A DNA stretch of 50,792 nt from Christensenella sp. UBA5327 (lineage in GTDB: Bacteria; Bacillota; Clostridia; Christensenellales; Aristaeellaceae). How positions within the stretch are numbered: the stretch's first letter is position 1; each line of letters opens with the position of its first letter. The DNA lies in NCBI GenBank assembly GCA_002411105.1, contig DHQX01000025.1, positions 1-50,792 of the forward strand, in the 5' to 3' direction. Shown in pieces: positions 34,950 to 43,108 of this stretch. A program made the translations under genes and the position numbers. The notes below the pieces were generated by a model. That model was not told the origin of the DNA, did no database searches, and saw only the letters and a list, made by a program, of their open reading frames with translations.

Positions 34950-34958
34950 ATCATACCA
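34950..34958 (-). promoter_or_regulatory. Extended -10 promoter of the six-gene envelope operon
   Basis: On the minus strand TG-G-TATGAT reads from 34958 to 34950, identical to the pdxA element. The leader would contain a 6-bp stem hairpin (34922-34927 with 34938-34943). Confidence 0.6.
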
Positions 34959-35052
34959 CTGCCGGGGCTTGATTGCAAAAGGATGACAAAATGATTCATA
35001 GATATTTCACCATTGGGCTTTGGCCAGAAAGCCTTGCAAATGTGGGGGCATT

Positions 35053-35086
35053 GGACAGCATCGGACATGGCGTATGAATTTGGACA
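35053..35086 (+). repeat. Three GGACA direct repeats upstream of the MMPL promoter
   Basis: GGACA occurs at 35053-35057, 35063-35067 and 35082-35086, each preceded by T or CT/TT, with start-to-start distances of 10 and 19 bases (one and about two helical turns). They end 13 bases before the -35 box, the usual place for an activator such as a response regulator. Confidence 0.45.
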
Positions 35087-35099
35087 TAATGTGGGAATA

Positions 35100-35128
35100 T
35101 TGACGTGCACGATGATGTTTTTTAGGAT
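35100..35128 (+). promoter_or_regulatory. Candidate promoter of the MMPL exporter operon
   Basis: TTGACG (35100-35105) and TAGGAT (35123-35128) are 17 bases apart. The -10 is imperfect, which fits a promoter needing an activator. Start codon is 43 bases downstream. Confidence 0.5.
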
Positions 35129-35170
35129 ATGATAATCCGCACATGGCAGGTGCCATGGAAAGGAGCGGGT

Positions 35171-37234
35171 ATGCAGAGGTTCAGCGCGGCGGTGATCCGC
35201 CGCAGGAAAATGATATTGATCATCACGGTGTTTTTGTGCGCCGTAAGCGCTGTTGCGGCGCTTCAGGTGGGTGTCAACTATGATCTGGCATCCTACCTGC
35301 CCAAGGATTCCCCCAGCGCAAAGGCGCTTCACCTGGTCACCGCCCACATCCCCAACCTCCAGGTCTATCTGCCTGACGTCCCCATCAGCGAGGTGGCGGC
35401 GGCCAAGGAGAAGCTGAAGGGCATCGCCGGGGTGGAGGAGGTGCTGTGGCTGGATGATGCCCACAGCGGCATTATTCAGCCGCTGGAGATGTTGCCCCAA
35501 GATCTCAGGGAGCCCTTTTATCAAAACGGCCCCATGTTCCAGGTGGTGGTGGCAAAGGAGAGCCAGGCCAGCACGGTGCTGTTGATCCGGGAGGGTTTCC
35601 CCGGCGCCCTGCTCAAGGGCGAGGCGGCGGATACCGCCCGCACCATCAACACCACCATGAAGGAGATCGCCTCCATCATGGTATATGTGCTGCCCATCTG
35701 CTTCATCATCCTCATCCTGGCCACCCGCCACTGGCTGGAGCCGGTGCTGTTTCTGCTGGCCATAGGGGTCGCAATTGTGATCAACGAGGGCACAAACATC
35801 CTGTTTGGCTCCATCTCCTTCGTTACCCGGGCGGCCTCCGCGGTGCTTCAGCTGGCGGTTTCCATCGACTATGCGGTGTTCCTGCTGCACCGGTTCAACG
35901 AGCGGCGGGAGGAGGGGCACCCGGTGGACGAGGCGATGAAGCTGGCCATGCAGCAGGCGGCATCCTCCATCGCCTCCAGCGCCATGACCACGGTCTTTGG
36001 CTTTATGGCGCTGATGCTGATGCGCTTTGGCCTGGGCATGGACATGGGCGTTGTGCTGATGAAGGGCGTGATATTAAGCTATCTGAGCGTGATGGTGATG
36101 CTGCCGGCAGCCACGGTGAGCTGTGCCAGGCTCATGGAAAAAACCAGGCACCGCGCCTTCATGCCCTCCTTTACGCGCTTTGGCCAGTTTGTGGTCAAGC
36201 GTCTGATGCCCCTGGCGGTGGTTGCCCTGGTGATACTGCCCCTGGCCTTCATCGCCCAGCAGAGAAACCACTTTGTCTATGGATCAGGCGGCATGCACAG
36301 CCCGGATTCGCCCATCAAGGTGGAGCAACGCAAGATTGAAGAGGCCTTTGGCCATAACCGCACGATGCTGATGCTGGTGCCTTCGGGGGACCCGGTCAGG
36401 GAGACCGCCCTGGGGGAGGACCTGCTTGGCATGCCGGAGGTGGAAAACCTCACCTCCTATGCCGCCACGGTGGGGGTGCAGGTGCCCGAGGCGGTGCTGC
36501 CCCAAACCGCCCGGGATCAGTTTATGGACGGGGGCTACGCCCGGCTGATCATGTCGGTGAACACCCAAGATGAAAGCCCCGAGGCCTTTGACCTGGTGGA
36601 GCGGATGCGGGCGGTGGGGGAGGCTCACTACCCCGGGCAAGCCCACCTGCTGGGTGAGAGCGCCATCAACCTGGACCTGAAAACCGTCATCACCGGGGAT
36701 AATCTGCCGGTGCTTCTGGCTGGCGTCATCGCCATCGGCCTGGTGCTGCTGGTGAACTTCAAAAACCTGCTGATCCCGCTGATCCTGCTGTTGGTGATCG
36801 AAGGGGCCATCTGGCTGAACATGGGGGTGCCCTATGTGATGGGCGCCCAGATGAACTACATCGGCTACCAGATCGTCTCCTCCGTGCAGTTGGGCGCTAC
36901 GGTGGACTATGGCATCCTCCTGGTGCAGCGTTACCTGGAGGGGCGGGAGACCATGGGCAAAAAAGACGCGGCCATGTGGGCCCTGAGCATTTCCACCGGC
37001 TCCATCCTGCCACCTGCCATGATCCTCACCTCCGCCGGTTACCTGCTGGGCATCCTGGTGCGGGCAAACGGCGTCATCAGCGAGATGGGTATCATCATTG
37101 GCCGGGGGGCCGCCATCTCCTGCGGGATGGTGCTGCTGGTGCTGCCCACGCTGCTGGTCTGGTTTGACGTGCTGATCATGCGCACCTTTATCAAGAAGAG
37201 AAAGGAACCCACCCATGAAACGAATCTTCCGTAA
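35171..37234 (+). CDS. MMPL/RND family transporter
   Basis: This 687-residue inner-membrane protein has the RND superfamily plan: one N-terminal helix, an extracytoplasmic domain (residues about 40-165), and a five-helix block with SIDYAVFLLHRFNERREEG. A second helix, a second external loop and a second five-helix block with GATVDYGILLVQRYLEGRE complete it. Such proton-driven pumps export lipids or hydrophobic compounds in Gram-positive bacteria. The SIDYA/TVDYG aspartates are probably the proton relay. The ATG at 35171 follows AAGGAG; an upstream ATA/ATG-rich extension from 35129 lacks a site. It overlaps the next gene by 20 bases, so the next product is probably a partner. Confidence 0.9.
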   Translation: MQRFSAAVIRRRKMILIITVFLCAVSAVAALQVGVNYDLASYLPKDSPSAKALHLVTAHIPNLQVYLPDVPISEVAAAKEKLKGIAGVEEVLWLDDAHSGIIQPLEMLPQDLREPFYQNGPMFQVVVAKESQASTVLLIREGFPGALLKGEAADTARTINTTMKEIASIMVYVLPICFIILILATRHWLEPVLFLLAIGVAIVINEGTNILFGSISFVTRAASAVLQLAVSIDYAVFLLHRFNERREEGHPVDEAMKLAMQQAASSIASSAMTTVFGFMALMLMRFGLGMDMGVVLMKGVILSYLSVMVMLPAATVSCARLMEKTRHRAFMPSFTRFGQFVVKRLMPLAVVALVILPLAFIAQQRNHFVYGSGGMHSPDSPIKVEQRKIEEAFGHNRTMLMLVPSGDPVRETALGEDLLGMPEVENLTSYAATVGVQVPEAVLPQTARDQFMDGGYARLIMSVNTQDESPEAFDLVERMRAVGEAHYPGQAHLLGESAINLDLKTVITGDNLPVLLAGVIAIGLVLLVNFKNLLIPLILLLVIEGAIWLNMGVPYVMGAQMNYIGYQIVSSVQLGATVDYGILLVQRYLEGRETMGKKDAAMWALSISTGSILPPAMILTSAGYLLGILVRANGVISEMGIIIGRGAAISCGMVLLVLPTLLVWFDVLIMRTFIKKRKEPTHETNLP

Positions 37235-38144
37235 TGCCACCCTGCTTCTGATGGTGCTGATGATGCTGTGCGCATCCGCCGCGGCCCAGACCCAGAAGGA
37301 TGAGGTGGTCTATGCTCTGCTCTCCGCCACAGGGGAGGTGAAAAACATCTATGTGGTCAACGGCTTTGAGTCTGAGACACAGGCTTCAGGCACGGACTAT
37401 GGCGCCTATTCACAGACCCAGGCGCTGACACAGACCGAGCAGTTCTCCTACCAGGACGGCGAGGCCTCCTTCACCATGGCGCCTGGCAGGTTTTACTATC
37501 AGGGCACGCCTGAGGGCAAGCAGCTCCCCTGGGAGATGAAGCTGAGCTACACCCTTGACGGCAAGGATACAGCGCCAGAGGCCCTGTCTGGCGCCAGCGG
37601 CAAGCTGGGCATCAGTTTTGAGGTGAAGCCCCGGGCTGAGGGTGCGGCCTACAGCCAGAACCTGGCGATGACTGCCACCATCACCCTCAAGGGCAACCGC
37701 GCCCTGAACATCCAGGCGGACAAGGCCACCCTGGCCTTTGCGGGGGGCGATGTGACGGCCAGCTATGTGATCCTGCCCGGACAGGAGGCCCGGTATGACC
37801 TGAGCGCCGACGTGACCGACTTTGCCATGGCGGGCGTGCAGTTTGCCGCGGTGCGCATGGGGGTGGACAAGGCGATGTATCAGGGCATCGCCGCCAAGGC
37901 GCTGGAGGGCTCTCCTTTTGCCACGGCGGTGGGGGGCATGATGGAGCAGTTTCTGGCCAGCATGCAGGGGCAGCCCACGGCCTCCTTCATGGACGACCGC
38001 AACGCGGTGCGTTCCCTGCAGTTTGTCTTCATGGCCGAGGGCATCCCGGAAAAGAAGCCTGAGGTGACCCCGGCGCCAGCCGCTGAGGCCAAGCCCCGCG
38101 AGGACACCATGTGGCAGCGCTTGCTGAGCTTGTTCGGCGGCTGA
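37215..38144 (+). CDS. Secreted protein coupled to the MMPL transporter
   Basis: I do not recognise a named domain. The 309-residue protein has a signal peptide (KRIFRNATLLLMVLMMLCASAAA). Next is DEVVYALLSATGEVKNIYVVNGFE, a pattern I associate with Clostridial proteins encoded beside MMPL pumps. A long beta-rich region follows (YQDGEASFTMAPGRFYYQG, MKLSYTLDG). A Pro/Ala linker near residue 280 leads to a short amphipathic end, MWQRLLSLFG. It overlaps the pump gene by 20 bases, with an AAAGGAA site inside the pump coding region, and likely works as its extracytoplasmic accessory. A clear terminator-like hairpin follows. Confidence 0.75.
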   Translation: MKRIFRNATLLLMVLMMLCASAAAQTQKDEVVYALLSATGEVKNIYVVNGFESETQASGTDYGAYSQTQALTQTEQFSYQDGEASFTMAPGRFYYQGTPEGKQLPWEMKLSYTLDGKDTAPEALSGASGKLGISFEVKPRAEGAAYSQNLAMTATITLKGNRALNIQADKATLAFAGGDVTASYVILPGQEARYDLSADVTDFAMAGVQFAAVRMGVDKAMYQGIAAKALEGSPFATAVGGMMEQFLASMQGQPTASFMDDRNAVRSLQFVFMAEGIPEKKPEVTPAPAAEAKPREDTMWQRLLSLFGG

Positions 38145-38192
38145 TACACCACATTATTCAGTGCCCTTTGTTGAAGTATTAAAGGGTGGGGT

Positions 38193-38228
38193 CCGTGGAG
38201 GGGAGTGCTTTAGAACTCCCCTCCACGG
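38193..38228 (+). terminator. Terminator of the MMPL operon
   Basis: A perfect 14-bp stem (38193-38206 with 38215-38228, loop of 8) is followed by CATTTTA. It separates the pump genes from the sigma factor gene. Confidence 0.75.
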
Positions 38229-38309
38229 CATTTTACAATTCCCCGGTGCATGAAGCCGCGATTTTGGCGCGTTGGATAGACGGGTACATTCTCAGGAGCA
38301 GGAAAGGAG

Positions 38310-38891
38310 GTGGCTGTCACGCGAAACCGTGAGGACACCATCGCTGCCTTTGAGGCGCTGGCCATCCCCCTGGAAAAACAGGTGTACCATGTGTGCCTGA
38401 ACATGATGGGTAACCGCGAGGATGCGGAGGATTGCGCCCAGGAGACGATGTTGAAGGCTTTCCGCGGCTTTGCCCGCTTTGAGGGGCGCAGCAAGTTTTC
38501 CACCTGGCTGTACAGCATTGCCACCAATGTGTGCCTGGACGCGCTGCGGACGCGCCGGGACGCGGTGAGCCTTGAGGTGCTGCAGGAGGCAGGCTGGGAG
38601 GTGGCGGATGAGGCGCCGGAAGCCTACGAAAGGCTGGAGGCGGCCGAGCGCAGGAGGCTGCTGAAAGCGGCGCTAAAGGAACTGCCGCCTGATTTCAAGG
38701 CGGCGCTGACGCTGGTTGATCTGCAGGGCCTCCCCTATCAAGAGGCCGCAGAGGCGCTGGAACTGCCCCTGGGCACGGTGAAGAGCCGGGTGAGCCGCGC
38801 CCGGAACCAGCTTCTTGTCATTTTATCCCGGCAGCCGGAACTTTTTGGACAGAACCCCCGTCATAATGGTGAAAGGAGGGAAAAACGATGA
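38310..38891 (+). CDS. ECF-type RNA polymerase sigma factor
   Basis: This 193-residue sigma-70 family protein has region 2 at about residues 20-88 (NREDAEDCAQETMLKAF, FSTWLYSIATNVCLDALR) and region 4 at about 125-180 (LPYQEAAEALELPLGTVKSRVSRARNQL). It would direct RNA polymerase to a stress or envelope regulon. It is followed, with a 4-base ATGA overlap, by a zinc-finger membrane anti-sigma fusion. The GTG at 38310 is the only reasonable start after an in-frame TAG at 38277; AGGAG lies 11 bases upstream and an AAAGGAGG overlaps the codon itself, which is unusual spacing. Confidence 0.92.
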   Translation: MAVTRNREDTIAAFEALAIPLEKQVYHVCLNMMGNREDAEDCAQETMLKAFRGFARFEGRSKFSTWLYSIATNVCLDALRTRRDAVSLEVLQEAGWEVADEAPEAYERLEAAERRRLLKAALKELPPDFKAALTLVDLQGLPYQEAAEALELPLGTVKSRVSRARNQLLVILSRQPELFGQNPRHNGERREKR

Positions 38892-40057
38892 ACTGTAAAC
38901 GGTGTGAATCCCTCCTGGACCAGTATCTGGATGGCCTGATGGAAGCATCAGACAAAGCAGCGCTGAAGGAGCATCTCCATGGATGTGCCCATTGCCGGCT
39001 GCGCATGCAGGTGCTGGAAGACAGCCGGAGGATCAACGAGGAGGACGAGGTACCCGTCAGCTTCTCAGCATCCTGGCGGCAGGCGATCCAAGATGAGGAG
39101 GTAGTCCCGATGAAAAGACAAACGCCGGGCTGGACCAAATGGCTGGCCATGGCCGCTGCCCTGGTGGTGGTTGTAGCAGGCACCTGGCTGACCGGCAACG
39201 AGCTGAACCGCATCAGTGGCAGCCCCGTGAAGCCCGCCGGGGGCATGGCTGGCGGCGCTGGCTACTACAGCGGCCTTGAAAGCGCAGATTCTGCCGCCAA
39301 CTATGACATGGATGCCCCGGCCATGGCAGAATCCGCGATGACCAGGAGCGCCCCTGCCCCCCAAATGGCAGCCCAGCCTCAGGAGACAAAGATCATCCGC
39401 ACCCTGTCCATCCAAAGCGCCACCCGTAATTTTGACGCGGATTATCAGACCATCCGCCAGGATCTGGAAAAGATCGGCGGCCGGGTGGAGAACGCCGAGG
39501 TGCGCACGGGGTCCAATGGGCTGCGCACCGCTTACCTGACCCTCAGGGTGCCGGCTGCCCGGCTTGACAGCTTTGCTGAACAGCTCAAGGGCATGGGCCA
39601 CCTGCAATCCATCAGCGAATCCGCCCAGGACGTGAGCGAGCGCTACTACGACACCGACGCGCGGCTGAAAACCCAGCTGGCCAAAATGGAACGCCTGAGG
39701 GCGCTGATGGAAAAGGCTGCCAGCGTGGAGGAGCTGATCTCCCTGGAGAGCGCCATCGCCGATACCCAGTACCAGATCGACAGCTATACCGGGCAGCTGA
39801 AGGGCATGGACAGCCAGGTGAATGACGCCACTCTCAACCTGACCTTAAGCGAGATGAGCGCCCTTGACACCGCCGAAACCAAGGCGGAAACCCTTTGGGA
39901 CCGCATCGCAAGCGGCACGGTGCACATGTGGCAGATGTTAAAGATCTGGGCGGCTGACGCCGCGGTGTTCCTGGCGGCGGTGCTGCCTGTGATTATCCTG
40001 ATAGCCATCGTGGTTATCATCATCAAAGCGATTGTGAAAAGGAGAAACAAAAAATGA
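38888..40057 (+). CDS. Zinc-finger anti-sigma factor fused to a DUF4349 domain
   Basis: This 389-residue membrane protein has an N-terminal anti-sigma zinc finger (MNCKRCESLLDQYLDG, HLHGCAHCRLRM; His-x3-Cys-x2-Cys). One membrane helix lies near residue 85 (WLAMAAALVVVVAGTWL), and an Ala/Met-rich linker follows. The DUF4349 domain comes next (IRTLSIQSATRNFDADYQTI, GGRVENAEV), with a coiled coil near residues 255-310 and a last membrane helix (VFLAAVLPVIILIAIVVIII). The cytoplasmic finger should hold the sigma factor encoded just upstream, while the external domain senses an envelope signal. It overlaps genes at both ends by 4 bases. Confidence 0.85.
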   Translation: MNCKRCESLLDQYLDGLMEASDKAALKEHLHGCAHCRLRMQVLEDSRRINEEDEVPVSFSASWRQAIQDEEVVPMKRQTPGWTKWLAMAAALVVVVAGTWLTGNELNRISGSPVKPAGGMAGGAGYYSGLESADSAANYDMDAPAMAESAMTRSAPAPQMAAQPQETKIIRTLSIQSATRNFDADYQTIRQDLEKIGGRVENAEVRTGSNGLRTAYLTLRVPAARLDSFAEQLKGMGHLQSISESAQDVSERYYDTDARLKTQLAKMERLRALMEKAASVEELISLESAIADTQYQIDSYTGQLKGMDSQVNDATLNLTLSEMSALDTAETKAETLWDRIASGTVHMWQMLKIWAADAAVFLAAVLPVIILIAIVVIIIKAIVKRRNKK

Positions 40058-40746
40058 CCAAGAAACTGTTTGCCGGGCTTCTGGCCCTGTCCCTGATGCT
40101 GATGCTGGCGCTGCCCGGCCTGGCCGAAAACGATGACCGGAATCTGACGGTGTCAGGATCCGCCACCGTATCCATCGATGCGGACTATGCCACCATTGAG
40201 ATTGGTGCCACCACCCGGGGTGAAAGTGCCCTGGAGGCTCAAAAAGCAAACGACAAAATCATGCAGGATGTGATCGATGCTATCACAGCCCTTGAGATTG
40301 AGCGTGAGGATATCCGCACCAGCATATTCAGCATCTATACCGATCAGGGCATGGATACAAAGCTCGCGCCCTATGTGGTCAGCAACACCATCTCCATCAC
40401 CATCAAGGACATTGCCAAAGTATCCCGGGTGATTGACGCTGCCTCTTCCAAGGGCGCTAACAATGTGTACAGCCTGTCCTTCCAGGCCGGCAAAAACCCC
40501 GAGGCCACCAAGCAGGCCATCGCCCTGGCGGTGAAGGACGCCCAGGACAAGGCCGCCATGCTGGCCGAGGCCGCCGGCATCACCCTGGGGGAGATCATCC
40601 AGATCAACCTGCCCCAGAACTACACGGGCATGTACATGGCCAAGGAGAACATGGCCATGGCCATGGGTGGCGACAGCGGCAGCCCCATCCTGTCTGGCAA
40701 GGTGGCTGTGACGGCTGATGTGATCATCGTGTTTGGCATCAAGTAA
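40054..40746 (+). CDS. SIMPL domain-containing exported protein (DUF541)
   Basis: This 230-residue protein has a signal peptide (TKKLFAGLLALSLMLMLALPGLA) and a SIMPL/DUF541 domain. It shows RNLTVSGSATVSIDADYATIEIGATT, IEREDIRTSIFSIY, YVVSNTISITIKD and a central AVKDAQDKAAMLAEAAGITLGEI helix. Related proteins are periplasmic or surface-located, form large ring-like assemblies and are linked to oxidative or envelope stress, but the biochemistry is poorly known. Its ATG overlaps the stop of the anti-sigma gene by 4 bases, so all three genes of this operon are translated together. A terminator follows. Confidence 0.88.
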   Translation: MTKKLFAGLLALSLMLMLALPGLAENDDRNLTVSGSATVSIDADYATIEIGATTRGESALEAQKANDKIMQDVIDAITALEIEREDIRTSIFSIYTDQGMDTKLAPYVVSNTISITIKDIAKVSRVIDAASSKGANNVYSLSFQAGKNPEATKQAIALAVKDAQDKAAMLAEAAGITLGEIIQINLPQNYTGMYMAKENMAMAMGGDSGSPILSGKVAVTADVIIVFGIK

Positions 40747-40767
40747 AAGAAAAACCGGATCATCAAC

Positions 40768-40792
40768 GGGCTGCCGGGGGGCGGCCCTTTTT
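40768..40792 (+). terminator. Rho-independent terminator of the sigma/anti-sigma/SIMPL operon
   Basis: An 8-bp stem with one G-U pair (40768-40775 with 40780-40787, loop GGGG) is followed by five T. Confidence 0.8.
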
Positions 40793-40821
40793 GTGTGACA
40801 GAAGGGGGCCGTTGGGATGGC

Positions 40822-41976
40822 TCATGAAGAAATCCCCATCACCCGGCGCAGCACACACAGCGCTGAGTCCACCTGCTCTTTTGTATTGCTGTGGGAAAAA
40901 CTGAAGCGCACAGCGCCCTGGGGGAAGCTGCCCAAAGTTTGGTGGGCCAGGGGGGCGCAGTGGAGGCCGCAGCGCAGGCAGAGCTGGCCTTCCTCCTCCA
41001 GCCGCCAGGCGATGGCGGCGTTGTCCTGCTCCGGGAAATCAAGGGACACCACCGCCACCCGGTTTTTAAGCGTCTGGGGCCCCAGAATGCGGATGCCGGG
41101 CAGCGCTTTGACGCCATCCATGAACTGAGCGCACAGCGCCATTTCCTGCTGGTGAAGGGCCGCCATATCCTGGCTCAAGAGCCACTCAAGGGCCGCTGTC
41201 AGGCCGTAGATGCCCGGCAGGTTGGGCGTGCCTGCCTCCAGGCAGTCCGGGTAGGTGGCGGGCATATTCAGGCTGGCGGATTGGCTGCCCGTGCCGCCGG
41301 CGATGAGGGGGGAGAGCTGAAGCGCAAAATCCTGGCGCACAAGCAGCGCCCCAATGCCCTGGGGGCCAAGCAGGCCCTTGTGCCCGGGCACACACAGCGC
41401 GGAGAGATGAAGGGCTTCAAAATCAACCGGGATATGCCCGGCACTTTGCGCCGCGTCAAGCATCAAAGGGATGCCTGCCTGCTGGCAAATGAGGCCAATC
41501 TCCGCCACCAGCATCAGCCCGCCTGAGACATTTGAGGCATGCTGCAGGGCCACCAGGCGGGTGTTGGGGCGGATGGCCCGGCGCAAATCCTCTGGATCCA
41601 TCAGGCCCTCATGGTCACAGGGCACGCAGGTATAGGCGATGCCCTGGGCGCTTAGTTGTTCAAGTGGCCGGGCCAGGGCGTTGTGCTCCATAGCGGTGGT
41701 GAGCACATGATCCCCCGGGCGCAGATAGCCCTTGAGCACCTGGTTGATGGAAAAGGTGTTGCCGGGGCAAATGACCGCGTGTTCGGGGCTGCTGAAATTG
41801 AACAGCTGGCAGAGGGATTCCCGCAGCTTCAGCACCTCAAACGAGGCGGCGCTTGCGGATTCATAGCTGCCCCGGTTCACGTTGGCGCCCACCTGGTTCA
41901 GGTAGCGTCCCATGGCCTCCGCCACCCCGGGCGCCTTGGGGAAAGAGCTGGCTGCATGATCAAAATATATTTGCAT
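40822..41976 (-). CDS. Cysteine desulfurase-like class V aminotransferase
   Basis: This 384-residue PLP enzyme is of the NifS/SufS/CsdB fold. IYFDHAASSFPKAPG opens the protein. The PLP lysine is in CVPGHKGLLGPQG near residue 200, and the C-terminal CGLHCAPLAHQTLGSFPQGAVRFS segment carries cysteines that could hold a persulfide or perselenide. The pattern CGLHCAPLAH is that of the am_tr_V_EF2568 group of cysteine desulfurase family proteins. This group is often found with YedE and DUF3343 genes and is thought to mobilise sulfur or selenium. The divergent neighbours here fit that. Of two adjacent ATG codons, the one at 41976 has better spacing from AAGGAG. Confidence 0.85.
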   Translation of the reverse strand: MQIYFDHAASSFPKAPGVAEAMGRYLNQVGANVNRGSYESASAASFEVLKLRESLCQLFNFSSPEHAVICPGNTFSINQVLKGYLRPGDHVLTTAMEHNALARPLEQLSAQGIAYTCVPCDHEGLMDPEDLRRAIRPNTRLVALQHASNVSGGLMLVAEIGLICQQAGIPLMLDAAQSAGHIPVDFEALHLSALCVPGHKGLLGPQGIGALLVRQDFALQLSPLIAGGTGSQSASLNMPATYPDCLEAGTPNLPGIYGLTAALEWLLSQDMAALHQQEMALCAQFMDGVKALPGIRILGPQTLKNRVAVVSLDFPEQDNAAIAWRLEEEGQLCLRCGLHCAPLAHQTLGSFPQGAVRFSFSHSNTKEQVDSALCVLRRVMGISS

Positions 41977-41986
41977 CATCTTCTCC

Positions 41987-42006
41987 TTTATGCTAGCATG
42001 CATAAA
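41987..42006. promoter_or_regulatory. Palindrome in the divergent spacer of the selenium-type genes
   Basis: TTTATGC (41987-41993) and GCATAAA (42000-42006) form a 7-bp inverted repeat with 6 bases between. It sits between divergent genes, next to an AT-rich CATTATAAC segment (42013-42021) that reads TATAAT on the minus strand and TATAAC on the plus strand. A shared operator is plausible. Confidence 0.45.
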
Positions 42007-42039
42007 CGTAAACATTATAACACATCTAGGAGGTCTGGG

Positions 42040-43107
42040 ATGACTAAAGGACTGGGTGCGCGCAAAAATCTGGTCGGCATCGGGGTGGGTGTTGCGGTGG
42101 GCGTGGTGGCCCTGGCGCTGGTGGCCTTGGGGAACCCTGCGAACATGGGCTTTTGTATCGCCTGCTTTTTGCGTGATATTGCGGGCGCTGCCAAGCTGCA
42201 TTCGGCGGCGGTGGTGCAGTATGTGAGGCCGGAAGTCATCGGCCTGGTGCTGGGTGCTTTTATCATCTCGCTGATCAAGAAAGAGTTCAAGCCCAGGGGC
42301 GGTTCCTCGCCCATGCTGCGCTTTGTGCTGGGCATGTTTGTGATGGTGGGTGCGCTGATGTTCCTGGGCTGCCCGCTTCGGATGATGCTGCGCATCGGCG
42401 GGGGCGATCTGAACGCGGTGGTAGGCCTGGTGGGCTTTGCCGCAGGCATCGGGGCAGGGGTGGTGGCGCTCAACCGGGGCTTTAGCCTCAGGCGCGCCTA
42501 CACCCAAAGCGCCCTTGAAGGCGCGCTTTTCACGATTGTGATGGCCTTTTTGCTGGTGCTTTGGCTGCTGGTGCCCTCCCTGTTCGCCTTGTCTGAAACC
42601 GGCCCCGGCAGCATGCATGCAGCGGTGGGTATTTCCCTGGCGGCAGGGCTGATTGTGGGCATTCTCACCCAGCGCAGCCGCCTGTGCTGTGCAGGTGGGG
42701 TGAGGGATGCCCTCATGTTCCGGGATTTTCACCTGCTGTATGGCTTTTTGGCGGTGATTGTGACGGTGCTGGTGGGCAACCTCATTCTGGGCAAGTTTAA
42801 CCTGGGCTTTGAAGGCCAGCCTGTGGCCCATAACGATGGCTTGTGGAACTTCCTGGGCATGGCCCTGGTGGGCTGGGGCAGTGTGCTGCTGGGTGGCTGC
42901 CCGCTGCGGCAGCTGATCCTGTCTGGCGAAGGCTCAAGCGATGCTGGCATCACCGTGATGGGATACATGGCGGGGGCAGCCTTTTGCCACAACTTTGGCC
43001 TGGCCTCATCAGGCGCCGGCCCCACCGCAAACGGCATGGTGGCGGTTGGGATTGGCCTTGTGGTGATGCTGGTTGTGTCCGTCGTCAACAAACAGAAGGA
43101 GGCTTGA
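42040..43107 (+). CDS. yedE: YedE family putative selenium/sulfur transporter
   Basis: This 355-residue inner-membrane protein has about nine to ten helices and belongs to the YeeE/YedE (DUF395) family. Duplicated cysteine motifs are visible: NPANMGFCIACFLRD near residue 28, FLGCPLRMM near residue 107, QRSRLCCAGGVRDALMFRD near residue 210 and LLGGCPLRQLILSGEGSSDA near residue 285. In the homologous YeeE the conserved cysteines pass thiosulfate across the membrane. The longer YedE subgroup co-occurs with selenium genes and is proposed to import selenium compounds. It is followed by TusA-like and DUF3343 genes. An AGGAGG site precedes the ATG; the open frame upstream to 41656 is the shadow of the opposite gene. 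Confidence 0.9.
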   Translation: MTKGLGARKNLVGIGVGVAVGVVALALVALGNPANMGFCIACFLRDIAGAAKLHSAAVVQYVRPEVIGLVLGAFIISLIKKEFKPRGGSSPMLRFVLGMFVMVGALMFLGCPLRMMLRIGGGDLNAVVGLVGFAAGIGAGVVALNRGFSLRRAYTQSALEGALFTIVMAFLLVLWLLVPSLFALSETGPGSMHAAVGISLAAGLIVGILTQRSRLCCAGGVRDALMFRDFHLLYGFLAVIVTVLVGNLILGKFNLGFEGQPVAHNDGLWNFLGMALVGWGSVLLGGCPLRQLILSGEGSSDAGITVMGYMAGAAFCHNFGLASSGAGPTANGMVAVGIGLVVMLVVSVVNKQKEA

Positions 43108-43108
43108 G

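Noticed and set aside
41980..42831. Long N-terminal extension of the desulfurase-like gene on the minus strand, up to 42831
   Set aside because: The extension is the antisense of yedE, and AAGGAG lies directly before the ATG pair at 41979/41976.
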